Source of the DNA: an uncultured Oscillospiraceae bacterium
GTDB lineage: Bacteria > Bacillota > Clostridia > Oscillospirales > Oscillospiraceae
Reading direction: 5' to 3'
Assembly: GCA_902497145.1 (NCBI GenBank)
Contig: CABVDR010000041.1
Location: 1-22,189, forward strand
DNA length: 22,189 nucleotides
This document shows positions 1 to 6,827 of the stretch, piece after piece. Position numbers and translations under genes: made by a program. How positions within the stretch are numbered: position 1 is the first letter of the stretch; the number at the start of each line of letters is the position of its first letter. The notes under the pieces were generated by a model. It was not told the DNA's origin. It saw only the letters and a list, made by a program, of their open reading frames with translations, and ran no database searches.

Positions 1-628
1 AGAACATGCCCTTCTTCATCTCGCCGCCGTACCAGGTGTTCAGGATGACCTGCTCGCGGGAGGTGAGGTTGAAGATGGCAGCGGTCTCGGAGTTGAGGCC
101 CAGCTCCTTGTAGTTGGTGACCTTGGCCTTGGCGGCGTTGTAGGAGATAAAGTCAGGCTCGAAGTTCTCCAGCTCCTCGGCGGTGGGCTCGATGAACATG
201 TTCTTTACAAAGTGAGCCTGCCAGGCCACTTCCATGATGAAGCGGATGGCCATACGGGAGTCGTGGTTGGCGCCGCAGAACACGTCCATGACGAACAGAC
301 GCTTGTTGGACAGCTCCTCCTGAGCCAGCTTCTTGCACTCGTCCCAAGCCTTCTGGGAAGCGGGCTTGTTGTCGTTCTTGAACTCATCGGAGGTCCACCA
401 CACGGTGTCCTTGGAGGTGTCGTCCATAACAATGAACTTATCCTTGGGGGAACGGCCGGTATAGATACCGGTCATAACATTGACGGCGCCCAGATCGGTG
501 ACCTGACCCTTGTCATATCCTTCCAGACCGGGCTTGGTCTCCTCCTCAAACAGAGTCTCATAAGAGGGATTGTGGAGGATCTCAGTGGTACCGGTGATCC
601 CATATTTGCTCAGATCAATGGTTGCCAT
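1..628 (-). CDS. pckA: Phosphoenolpyruvate carboxykinase (ATP), N-terminal 209 residues; runs off the left edge
   Basis: Converts oxaloacetate and ATP to PEP, CO2 and ADP in the cytosol; in gut anaerobes it often runs in the CO2-fixing direction to make oxaloacetate. The visible part reads from ATG at 628 without a stop to base 1. Seen motifs are GIYTGRSPKDKFIV (residues 54-67, the Arg that contacts oxaloacetate) and TWYGGEMKKGMF (198-209), which is characteristic of the ATP-type enzyme; the family is about 530 residues, so roughly 60% is missing, including the P-loop. The start is backed by AGAGGT 9 nt upstream. A strong sigma-A promoter at 714-742 serves it alone, so it need not be read from rsmA upstream. 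Family assignment is secure. Confidence 0.95.
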   Translation of the reverse strand, partial: MATIDLSKYGITGTTEILHNPSYETLFEEETKPGLEGYDKGQVTDLGAVNVMTGIYTGRSPKDKFIVMDDTSKDTVWWTSDEFKNDNKPASQKAWDECKKLAQEELSNKRLFVMDVFCGANHDSRMAIRFIMEVAWQAHFVKNMFIEPTAEELENFEPDFISYNAAKAKVTNYKELGLNSETAAIFNLTSREQVILNTWYGGEMKKGMF

Positions 629-713
629 AATTGCATGACCTCTTTTCTATAATGATCTTCTTCTGGGCAGAAGTGTCCTCTGCTCCGCTCAGAGAAGTCC
701 CAAAACACAAATA

Positions 714-742
714 ATAATACACGGAGTTGGCAATAAAGTCAA
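714..742 (-). promoter_or_regulatory. Sigma-A-type promoter of pckA
   Basis: On the minus strand the -35 box TTGACT (742-737) and the -10 box TATTAT (719-714) are separated by exactly 17 bp. Transcription would start near 706, giving a leader of about 78 nt. The leader can fold two small hairpins (CTCTG/CAGAG at 678-694 and CTTCTG/CAGAAG at 660-673); whether they matter is unknown. Confidence 0.75.
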
Positions 743-816
743 TTCTTTTGGGAATTGCAATTTACTTATAGGCGATATTGCTATTTTGCTATCCAATGCC
801 TGGATTTTGTGCCAAA

Positions 817-1686
817 TTAATGGGACGGGGTCTCCAGAGCTCGCAGAGCCTTGGAAAGAGCGGCGAAGTCAGAAATAGACAGCCGCTCACCCCGGATATT
901 GTCGGGCAAACCGCACTGGGCAATAGCCGTTGCAATAGCTTCTTTGTTATAACTTCCCCCTAAGGCGGAGCTTAAACTGTTCAGTAAGGTTTTCCGCCGC
1001 TGGGCAAAAGCGCCCCGCACCACCTGGAAGAAGTGCTTGGGGTCGTCCACCTCTTCCGGCGGGGCCTGGGGAATCATCCGCAGCACGGAGGAGGTCACCT
1101 TGGGAGCGGGGATAAAGCAGGTGGGGGGCACGTCGAAGAGAATCTCCGGCTGGGTGTGATACTGGCAGTACACCGAGAAGGCTCCGTAGTCGCTGGTGCC
1201 GGGGGCGGCGCAGATCCGCCGGGCCACCTCCCGCTGGATCATCACCGTGATGGACCCGAAGCAGCCCGCCTCGATGAGGGCGGTGATGGCGGGGGTGGTG
1301 ATGTTGTAGGGCAGGTTGGCACAGGCGATGGGGGAGAGGCCGGGAAGCTTTTCCGCCACCAGGCCGGGCAGATCGGTTTTCAGCACGTCGCCGGGGTAGA
1401 TCTCGGCGTTGGGGCAGTCGGCCAAGGTCTCGGCCAGAATGGGCAGCAGGGAGCGGTCCAGCTCAATGGAGACCACTTTGTCCGCCCGCCGGGACAGCTC
1501 CCGGGTGAGGGGGCCGATGCCGGGGCCCACCTCTACCACCCCGACACCCTGGTCGGCGCCGGAGGCGTCGGCAATGTCTCGGGGCACCCAGTCCTCAATG
1601 AGGAAGTTTTGCCCCATGGATTTGGAGAAGCGGAAGCCGTGGCGGGCCAGAAGCGCTTTGATGTCGTTGATATTGCAAAGGTCCAT
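817..1686 (-). CDS. rsmA: 16S rRNA (adenine(1518)-N6/adenine(1519)-N6)-dimethyltransferase
   Basis: Dimethylates two adjacent adenines in the 3' terminal helix of 16S rRNA using S-adenosylmethionine, a late check in small-subunit assembly (also called KsgA). The 289-residue protein has the family's normal length. Visible motifs are the SAM-binding loop EVGPGIGPLT (52-61), the acidic SAM contact in SIELD (73-77) and the catalytic NLPY motif (124-127), plus the typical N-terminal FSKSMGQNFL. The ATG at 1686 follows GAGGTG with 4-nt spacing. It has its own promoter facing away from folT. In Bacillus this gene follows rnmV; here rnmV lies about 4.5 kb away in another operon. Confidence 0.95.
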   Translation of the reverse strand: MDLCNINDIKALLARHGFRFSKSMGQNFLIEDWVPRDIADASGADQGVGVVEVGPGIGPLTRELSRRADKVVSIELDRSLLPILAETLADCPNAEIYPGDVLKTDLPGLVAEKLPGLSPIACANLPYNITTPAITALIEAGCFGSITVMIQREVARRICAAPGTSDYGAFSVYCQYHTQPEILFDVPPTCFIPAPKVTSSVLRMIPQAPPEEVDDPKHFFQVVRGAFAQRRKTLLNSLSSALGGSYNKEAIATAIAQCGLPDNIRGERLSISDFAALSKALRALETPSH

Positions 1687-1718
1687 AAGACACCTCGAAT
1701 GACTAGAATTTCCTCTTT

Positions 1719-1748
1719 ATCATACTAAGAAAGGGGGCTTGCCGTCAA
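1719..1748 (-). promoter_or_regulatory. Promoter of rsmA
   Basis: On the minus strand TTGACG (1748-1743) and TATGAT (1724-1719) are 18 bp apart, leaving a short leader of about 25-30 nt before the rsmA Shine-Dalgarno site. It is back to back with, but does not overlap, the folT promoter. Confidence 0.65.
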
Positions 1749-1765
1749 GGGCGGGAAAGTTCTCC

Positions 1766-1794
1766 TTGCGTTTTCCCGGCAGATGGAGTACACT
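1766..1794 (+). promoter_or_regulatory. Promoter of folT
   Basis: TTGCGT (1766-1771) and TACACT (1789-1794) are 17 bp apart. The predicted start, about 1800-1801, falls on the first bases of the riboswitch P1 helix, so promoter and aptamer support each other. Confidence 0.7.
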
Positions 1795-1799
1795 AGCCA

Positions 1800-1926
1800 C
1801 GGCAGAGTAGAAACATGCGTGCTGGACGTAAAAAACGCCTTAGTGACGGCGGGACGGGGAGTTGTCCGCCGGACGAACAGTCCGCCTTTGGGCGGGCGGC
1901 AGTGTATGTTTCGCATCCCGCTGCCG
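1800..1926 (+). ncRNA. Tetrahydrofolate (THF) riboswitch aptamer, enlarged
   Basis: Senses reduced folates and controls the folate transporter gene downstream. P1 is CGGCAG (1800-1805) pairing with CTGCCG (1921-1926). Next to it stand the conserved AGAGTAG on the 5' side and the conserved CGCATCCCGCTGCC on the 3' side; P2 pairs AAACAT (1811-1816) with ATGTTT (1906-1911). The internal conserved stretches cTTAGTG and ACGAA are also present. At about 127 nt it is longer than the usual 90-100 nt: two internal GC-rich stems (GGCGG/CCGCC types) are extended and an extra GCGT/ACGC stem may form. Identification rests on motif recall plus the folT context; a covariance-model search would settle it. 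Confidence 0.85.
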
Positions 1927-1945
1927 CAGGACGGGGCGAAAAAAT

Positions 1946-2003
1946 ATTACTTCCTCCCTCTGTGCGGCATTCCCGGAACCGGGCTGCCAAATCAGACAGG
2001 AGG
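1946..2003 (+). promoter_or_regulatory. Candidate Shine-Dalgarno-sequestering helix of the THF riboswitch
   Basis: The folT Shine-Dalgarno GGAGG (1999-2003) can pair with CCTCC (1953-1957), and the flanking A run (about 1939-1944) faces the T run that follows GGAGG. A small CCCG-GAAC-CGGG hairpin inside a GGCA/TGCC stem sits in the loop. No T-run terminator is seen between aptamer and gene, so translational control is the likelier mode. The switching partner in the aptamer is not resolved. Confidence 0.45.
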
Positions 2004-2010
2004 TTTTTTT

Positions 2011-2628
2011 ATGTCCCACACCCGTATCCCCATGAATCTGTACCGTACCCCATTCACCCCTGCTTATTGGCGGGAGGCCAACGCCTGCGCCAAGGCTCTG
2101 AAGCTGCTCATGTTTGCCGCCCTGATGGTGGCCATGACCCGAGCCCTTTCCCTGATCCCCGGTATTCCCATCGCCCACACCAAGCTCACCTGGGGCTTTC
2201 TGGCCCGCGGCCTGTGCGCCCTGGTGTGCGGTCCCACCCTGGGCCTGATCTTCGGCTTTGTAGAGGATATTCTGGGCTTCATTCTCCAGCCCACGGGGGA
2301 CTTTTTTCCCGGCTATACCCTGTCCACCATGGCGGGGGTGCTGGTGTACGCCCTGTGCTTCTACCGGGCCAAGATCACCGTGTGGCGGTTGGTGCTGGCC
2401 AATGTGCTGGTGAACGTGCTGGTCAACGCCCTGATGGGTTCCGTTTGGACGGTGATGATGCGGGGCGGCGTGTACTGGGCGTGGTTTGTACCCAGCCTGA
2501 TGAAAAATCTTGTGACCATCGTGCCCAAGGCGGCGGTGCTGTACGTGCTGTTCCAGGCGCTGCTGCCCATTTTGCAGCGGATGGACCTGATCCCCAAACA
2601 GGTGGACGGGGCCATCAAAGTGTTTTGA
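2011..2628 (+). CDS. folT: Folate ECF transporter substrate-binding (S) component
   Basis: Integral membrane S component that binds folate and docks with the shared energy-coupling module (EcfT and the EcfA/A' ATPases, not in this window) to import it. The 205-residue protein has about six hydrophobic segments and the FolT-type stretch GFILQPTGDFFPGYTLSTM (the FPG-Y-TLS region that forms part of the binding site), followed by N-VLVN-LMGS-W in the next helix. The ATG at 2011 is chosen over an in-frame upstream ATG at 1783 because GGAGG lies 7 nt upstream, the upstream extension would translate the riboswitch, and the upstream residues do not resemble the family. Expression should fall when folate is plentiful. 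Confidence 0.92.
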   Translation: MSHTRIPMNLYRTPFTPAYWREANACAKALKLLMFAALMVAMTRALSLIPGIPIAHTKLTWGFLARGLCALVCGPTLGLIFGFVEDILGFILQPTGDFFPGYTLSTMAGVLVYALCFYRAKITVWRLVLANVLVNVLVNALMGSVWTVMMRGGVYWAWFVPSLMKNLVTIVPKAAVLYVLFQALLPILQRMDLIPKQVDGAIKVF

Positions 2629-2631
2629 CCC

Positions 2632-2665
2632 GGAAGCGGGGAGCCAAAACCGGCTCCCCGCTTCC
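2632..2665 (+). terminator. Strong hairpin after folT
   Basis: A perfect 14-bp stem, GGAAGCGGGGAGCC (2632-2645) with GGCTCCCCGCTTCC (2652-2665), and a 6-nt AAAACC loop begins 4 bases after the folT stop. The tail TGTGGTTTGACC is only moderately T-rich, so termination may be incomplete. Confidence 0.7.
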
Positions 2666-2704
2666 TGTGGTTTGACCAGGTTCGACTCCCTTCGACATCT
2701 TCCC

Positions 2705-2733
2705 TTGTATCTCGACAGAAATTCTTTTATAAT
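2705..2733 (+). promoter_or_regulatory. Promoter of the comEC-holA-rnmV operon
   Basis: TTGTAT (2705-2710) and a perfect TATAAT (2728-2733) are separated by 17 bp; transcription would start near 2740, about 25 nt before the comEC GTG. An additional TTGACC at about 2671 is too far upstream to pair with this -10. Confidence 0.75.
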
Positions 2734-2765
2734 GGAGGGAAGAATGGGAGAAGGGGGAATGGACC

Positions 2766-5096
2766 GTGAGCAGGCTGGCCGTTCTCTCTTTCTCCTTTGC
2801 CGGGGCGGTGTTTTGTGCCAATTACCTGCCCCTGGAGCCGGTTTTGCTCGCGCTGGGATGTGTCTTTGCCCTGGCCTTTGGCCTCACCTTTCTGCCCGCC
2901 CTGGGGAAACTGCCCAAACGGCAAAAGGTCCGGTACGCCGCCTTCGGACTGGCCCTGGGCTGCTTCTGGACGGCGGGGTACAGCCGGGTGTTCTGGGCTC
3001 CCGCCCAGGCCTTGGATGAGAAAACGGTGCGCCTTACCGCCACTATCTCCCAGTGGCCTCAGGAGGGCACTTACGGCGGCTTCTCGGTTCTGGCCCGGGC
3101 GGATACGGAGGGCTGGGTCACCGTGCCCATTCTCCTCTACGTGGATGAGCAGGGCGCCGACCTGCGCCCCGGCGACCGGATCGAGACGGTGGTCCACTGC
3201 GCCCTGGCCGACCACGCCGCCTCGGGGGAGGAGATCACCTACTACACCGCCAAAGGCATCTTTCTCACTGGCCAAGCCTATGGCCGTCTGGACGTGGAGC
3301 GGCCCGACCATGCTCCTCTGAGGGACCTGCCCGCCTGCTGGTGCCAGGCCCTGAAGGAGAGCATCGCCCAGGCCTTCCCCAGCGACGTGTCCGGTCTGGT
3401 GTCGGCCCTGGTGACGGGCAACCGGGACAATCTCAGCGACCCCTTTACCACCTCTCTTCAGCGCGCCGGCCTGAGCCACACGGTGGCGGTGTCCGGCATG
3501 CACCTGGCCTTTTTGGCTGGACTGGTCTCCATGCTGCTGGGCGGGTGGCGGAGGCTGGCCTCCCTGGTTACCATCCCGGTGACCATCCTCTTTACCCTCA
3601 CGGCTGGGTGCACCCCTTCCGTGGTGCGGGCGGCGGTGATGATTTTATTGCTGCACATCGGCCCGCTGTTTTACCGGGAGCGGGACGAGTTTACCTCCCT
3701 GGGCACGGCGCTGTTGCTGCTGCTTTTGTATAACCCCTTCTCGGCGGCCCACATCGGGCTTCAGCTCTCCTTTGCCGCCGTGGCGGGGATCTTCCTGTGT
3801 GCCCAGCCCCTCCAGACTGCCCTGATGGCCCATATTCCCTTCCGTCCGGCCAAGCGGTGGACGCTCTGGTGGGCCATTCAGCTGGTACCCAAGTTTGTGG
3901 TGTCCACCTTCTGTGCCACCCTGGGGGCCTCGGTGTTCACCGTGCCCCTCTCGGCCATTTACTTCCAGTCCGTCTCCCTCATGGCCCCCATTTCCAACCT
4001 GCTGACCCTGTGGGCGGTGGGTATTCTGTTCGGGGCCGGGGTGCTTATTGGGACACTGGGTGTGTTTCTGCCCCAGCTGGCCGCCCTGGTGGCTCTGCCT
4101 GTCGCCCTGTTGGGGCGCTACCTCAACTGGATCATCGATGGGCTGTCCAGTTTTACCTTCTCCGCCGTCACCACCCAGAGCATCTATTACCGCGCCTGGC
4201 TGGTGTTGGTGTACCTGATCCTGCTTCTGATTCCCATTTTGCCGGGGAAGAAGCGGTGGATCATCCCCACCTGCTGCGGGGTCAGTGCCCTGTGCCTGGC
4301 CATGCTCTTCAACGCCTGGAGCTTTTGGTGGGGAGAGGGTGCGGTCACCGTCCTGGATGTGGGACAGGGTCAGAGTGTGCTGGTGCGCAGCGGCCGGTTT
4401 TTGTGTCTGGTGGACTGCGGCGGCGACAGCTACGACAGCGCCGGAGACCTTGCCGCCGACTTTTTGGGGGACTACGGGGTAGGGCGGCTGGATCTGCTGG
4501 TGCTCACCCACTTCCACGCCGACCACGCCAACGGGGTGACCGAGCTGTTAAAGCGGGTGCAAGTGGATACCCTTGCCATCCCGCCTGCCACCTGGGAGGA
4601 GGAGCCCCTGCGGGTAGAAATTTTAGCTGCTGCTCAGGAGCAGGGGATCGAGGTGCTGGAGATTGGACAGGACACCTGCCTCACCCTGGACGAGGACCGG
4701 ACGGTCCGGCTCTACGCCCCTCTGGGGGCGGGAGAGACCAACGAGGCGGGCCTTGCCTGCCTGGTCTCCACGGGAGACTTTGACACCCTCATCACCGGCG
4801 ACATGGGCGCCGACGTGGAGCAGAAGCTCCTCTCCCACACTCAGCTGCCCGACCTGGAGGTGCTGGCGGCGGGCCACCACGGCTCGAAAGACTCCACCTC
4901 GCAGCAGCTGCTGGCGGCCACCGCTCCGGACTACGCCTTCCTCTCGGTGGGGGAGCACAATTCCTACGGCCATCCTGCCCAGGAGACCCTGGAGCGCTTG
5001 GCGGCGGCAGGCTGCCGCATCTACCGCACCGACCTGCAAGGGACCATCACCCTTCGGATGGGGTCGGATGCGCAGACCGAACGATCATCACAATAA
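2766..5096 (+). CDS. comEC: ComEC/Rec2 DNA-uptake channel with C-terminal metallo-beta-lactamase domain
   Basis: Polytopic membrane protein that forms the channel through which single-stranded DNA enters during natural transformation; it is also kept in many bacteria never shown to be competent. The 776 residues are a normal length. Order: N-terminal membrane helices and soluble OB-like region (about 1-190), the competence membrane domain (about 200-500) with the signature AVSGMHLAF, and a metallo-beta-lactamase domain from about 525 with LDVGQGQSVLV, the metal motif THFHADH (581-587) and GHHGSKDS (703-710). The start is GTG at 2766, preceded by AAGGGGG with 8-nt spacing; the nearby ATG at 2759 is out of frame. 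First gene of an operon with holA 13 nt downstream. Confidence 0.93.
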   Translation: MSRLAVLSFSFAGAVFCANYLPLEPVLLALGCVFALAFGLTFLPALGKLPKRQKVRYAAFGLALGCFWTAGYSRVFWAPAQALDEKTVRLTATISQWPQEGTYGGFSVLARADTEGWVTVPILLYVDEQGADLRPGDRIETVVHCALADHAASGEEITYYTAKGIFLTGQAYGRLDVERPDHAPLRDLPACWCQALKESIAQAFPSDVSGLVSALVTGNRDNLSDPFTTSLQRAGLSHTVAVSGMHLAFLAGLVSMLLGGWRRLASLVTIPVTILFTLTAGCTPSVVRAAVMILLLHIGPLFYRERDEFTSLGTALLLLLLYNPFSAAHIGLQLSFAAVAGIFLCAQPLQTALMAHIPFRPAKRWTLWWAIQLVPKFVVSTFCATLGASVFTVPLSAIYFQSVSLMAPISNLLTLWAVGILFGAGVLIGTLGVFLPQLAALVALPVALLGRYLNWIIDGLSSFTFSAVTTQSIYYRAWLVLVYLILLLIPILPGKKRWIIPTCCGVSALCLAMLFNAWSFWWGEGAVTVLDVGQGQSVLVRSGRFLCLVDCGGDSYDSAGDLAADFLGDYGVGRLDLLVLTHFHADHANGVTELLKRVQVDTLAIPPATWEEEPLRVEILAAAQEQGIEVLEIGQDTCLTLDEDRTVRLYAPLGAGETNEAGLACLVSTGDFDTLITGDMGADVEQKLLSHTQLPDLEVLAAGHHGSKDSTSQQLLAATAPDYAFLSVGEHNSYGHPAQETLERLAAAGCRIYRTDLQGTITLRMGSDAQTERSSQ

Positions 5097-5109
5097 GGAG
5101 GCGCGGGTT

Positions 5110-6171
5110 ATGCCCCCCAAAGGAAAGGCCGATGCGGCCGGATATCAGAAATTGAAGAAGGACCTGTCGGCGGGGACGCCGGGACGGCTGTACCTGCTCC
5201 ACGGGGAGGAGACCTACCTGCGGGACTACTACCTGGGCAAGCTGCGGGAGAAGGTGCTCTCCGGGGGGATGGAGGAGTTTAACTTCCACTCCATCCCCGC
5301 CAAGGACATGTCCCCCCACACCCTGGAGGAGACCATCGACTGCCTGCCCATGATGGCCCAGCGTACCTTCGTCCAGGTCACCGACTTCGACCTCTTCAAG
5401 GCGGGGGAGAAGGACCGGGAGGCCTACGGCAAGATCATCGCCCAGCTGCCGGACTACGTGTGTCTGGTGTTTGTCTTTGACATTGTCCCCTTTAAAATGG
5501 ACGCCCGCACCAAGCTGGCCGCCGCCGTCAAGCAGGCGGGGACGGTGGTGAACTTTGAGCGCCAGGACCAGGGGGACCTCACCGACTGGGTGCGGCGGCG
5601 GTTCCGGGCTCTGGGCAAGGACATCGACTCCCGGCTGGCCCTGGACCTTATTTTCCTGTGCGGCGATCTGATGACCAACCTCATCGGGGAGATCGAGAAG
5701 ATTGGAGCCTACGCTAAGGGGGTGCACATCACCCGCCAGGACATCGACGCGGTGGCCACCCCCCAGCTGGACGCGGTGGTTTTCCGCATGACCGACGCCA
5801 TCGGCGAGGGAAAGTTTGACAAGGCGGCCTCGGTGCTGGGACAGCTCTATCAGATGCAGGAGGCCCCCATCAAGATCATGTGGTCCCTGGGGCGGCAGAT
5901 GCGGCAGCTCTACTCCGCCCGCCTGGCCCTGGAGCAGGGCCGGGGGCCGTCCTACGTGGCCGCCCTGTGGGGCATTAAGCCCTATCCGGCGGAGAAGCTG
6001 GTCACCAGCGCCCGGCGCTTCACGCTGGGCTGGTGCCGCCGGGCGGTGGTGCGGTGCGGACAGGTGGATCTGGCCATGAAGTCCACGGGACAGGACGGCC
6101 AGGAGCTGCTCACCAGCCTGCTGCTGGAGCTGGCCACCCCCACCGACCCCAAGGCGGCCCGGCGGTACTGA
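5110..6171 (+). CDS. holA: DNA polymerase III subunit delta
   Basis: Delta subunit of the clamp loader, which opens the beta sliding clamp during replication. The 353-residue protein begins with the family pattern LYLLHGEETYLRDYYLGKL (clamp-binding N-terminal AAA+-like domain without a functional ATP site), continues through QRTFVQVTDFDLF and the middle domain, and ends in the delta collar domain with APIKIMWSLGRQMRQLYSARL. The ATG at 5110 follows TAAGGAGG with 8-nt spacing, the TAA being the comEC stop. The comEC-holA pairing is common in Firmicutes; here rnmV follows where many genomes have rpsT. Confidence 0.92.
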   Translation: MPPKGKADAAGYQKLKKDLSAGTPGRLYLLHGEETYLRDYYLGKLREKVLSGGMEEFNFHSIPAKDMSPHTLEETIDCLPMMAQRTFVQVTDFDLFKAGEKDREAYGKIIAQLPDYVCLVFVFDIVPFKMDARTKLAAAVKQAGTVVNFERQDQGDLTDWVRRRFRALGKDIDSRLALDLIFLCGDLMTNLIGEIEKIGAYAKGVHITRQDIDAVATPQLDAVVFRMTDAIGEGKFDKAASVLGQLYQMQEAPIKIMWSLGRQMRQLYSARLALEQGRGPSYVAALWGIKPYPAEKLVTSARRFTLGWCRRAVVRCGQVDLAMKSTGQDGQELLTSLLLELATPTDPKAARRY

Positions 6172-6181
6172 GGTGGCGGCC

Positions 6182-6781
6182 ATGCATTTAAAAATTCAGG
6201 AGGCCATCGTCGTGGAGGGGCGCTACGATAAAAATACCCTCTCCCAGGTGGTGGACACCCTTATCATCGAGACCCGGGGCTTTGGCATCTTCAAGGACCC
6301 GGAGCGGATGGCCCTGCTGCGCAAGGCGGCGGAAAAGCGGGGGCTCATCGTCCTCACCGACTCCGACGGGGCGGGGTTTGTCATCCGCAACCGCATCAAG
6401 GCGGCTATCCCCGGAAAGTATCTCAAGCACGCCTATATCCCCGACGTGTACGGCAAGGAGCGCCGCAAGCGCAAGGCGGGCAAGGAGGGCAAGCTGGGGG
6501 TGGAGGGGATGCCACCCCAGGTGCTGGAGGAGGTGCTGCGCCGGGCGGGAGCCACCTTTCAGGCGGGAGAAAGCCCGGAGACCCGGGGCGCGGCCCTCAC
6601 CAAGGGGGACCTGTTTACCGCCGGACTCACCGGACGGCCGGATAGCGCCCAGCGCCGCCAGGCCCTGCTCAAGCAGCTGTCTCTGCCCGAGCACATGAGC
6701 ACCAACGCCCTCTTGGAGGTGCTCAACACCTGCTACACCCTCCCGGAGGTCCTGGAGCTGCTGGGTCTGGAAGAAGCATAA
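6182..6781 (+). CDS. rnmV: Ribonuclease M5, 5S rRNA maturase
   Basis: Toprim-domain nuclease that cuts both strands of the precursor helix to mature 5S rRNA, acting on ribosome-associated precursor with protein L18. The 199-residue product has the N-terminal Toprim motifs EAIVVEGRYDKNTL (catalytic Glu12) and LTDSDGAG (Asp60, Asp62), then a basic linker KERRKRKAGKEGK and the C-terminal domain. ATG at 6182 is preferred over an in-frame GTG at 6173 because TGAGGTGG is then correctly spaced; the GTG would overlap that ribosome site. Start is 10 nt after the holA stop, so it is co-transcribed with comEC-holA. A terminator follows at once. Confidence 0.92.
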   Translation: MHLKIQEAIVVEGRYDKNTLSQVVDTLIIETRGFGIFKDPERMALLRKAAEKRGLIVLTDSDGAGFVIRNRIKAAIPGKYLKHAYIPDVYGKERRKRKAGKEGKLGVEGMPPQVLEEVLRRAGATFQAGESPETRGAALTKGDLFTAGLTGRPDSAQRRQALLKQLSLPEHMSTNALLEVLNTCYTLPEVLELLGLEEA

Positions 6782-6786
6782 AAATA

Positions 6787-6827
6787 GCGGAAAGCATAAC
6801 CAAACGGTTGTGCTTTCCGCGTTTTTT
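6787..6827 (+). terminator. Bidirectional terminator between rnmV and cardiolipin synthase
   Basis: GCGGAAAGCA (6787-6796) pairs with TGCTTTCCGC (6811-6820), and an inner AACC/GGTT stem caps it; GTTTTTT follows on the plus strand and TATTTTTATG on the minus strand. Both converging genes can use it. The plus-strand T run overlaps the stop codon of the minus-strand gene. Confidence 0.88.

Noticed and set aside
770..780. CGATAT near the rsmA/pckA gap as a further PadR site
   Set aside because: A single half-site without the second arm is expected by chance in 22 kb.
1783..2010. Longer N-terminus for FolT from ATG 1783
   Set aside because: It would begin before the expected transcription start and translate the riboswitch; ATG 2011 has the Shine-Dalgarno site.
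3645..4526. 293-codon open frame opposite comEC
   Set aside because: Antisense, Gly/Gln/His-rich, no supporting signal.
5047..6183. 378-codon open frame opposite holA
   Set aside because: Antisense shadow of holA with no start signal.
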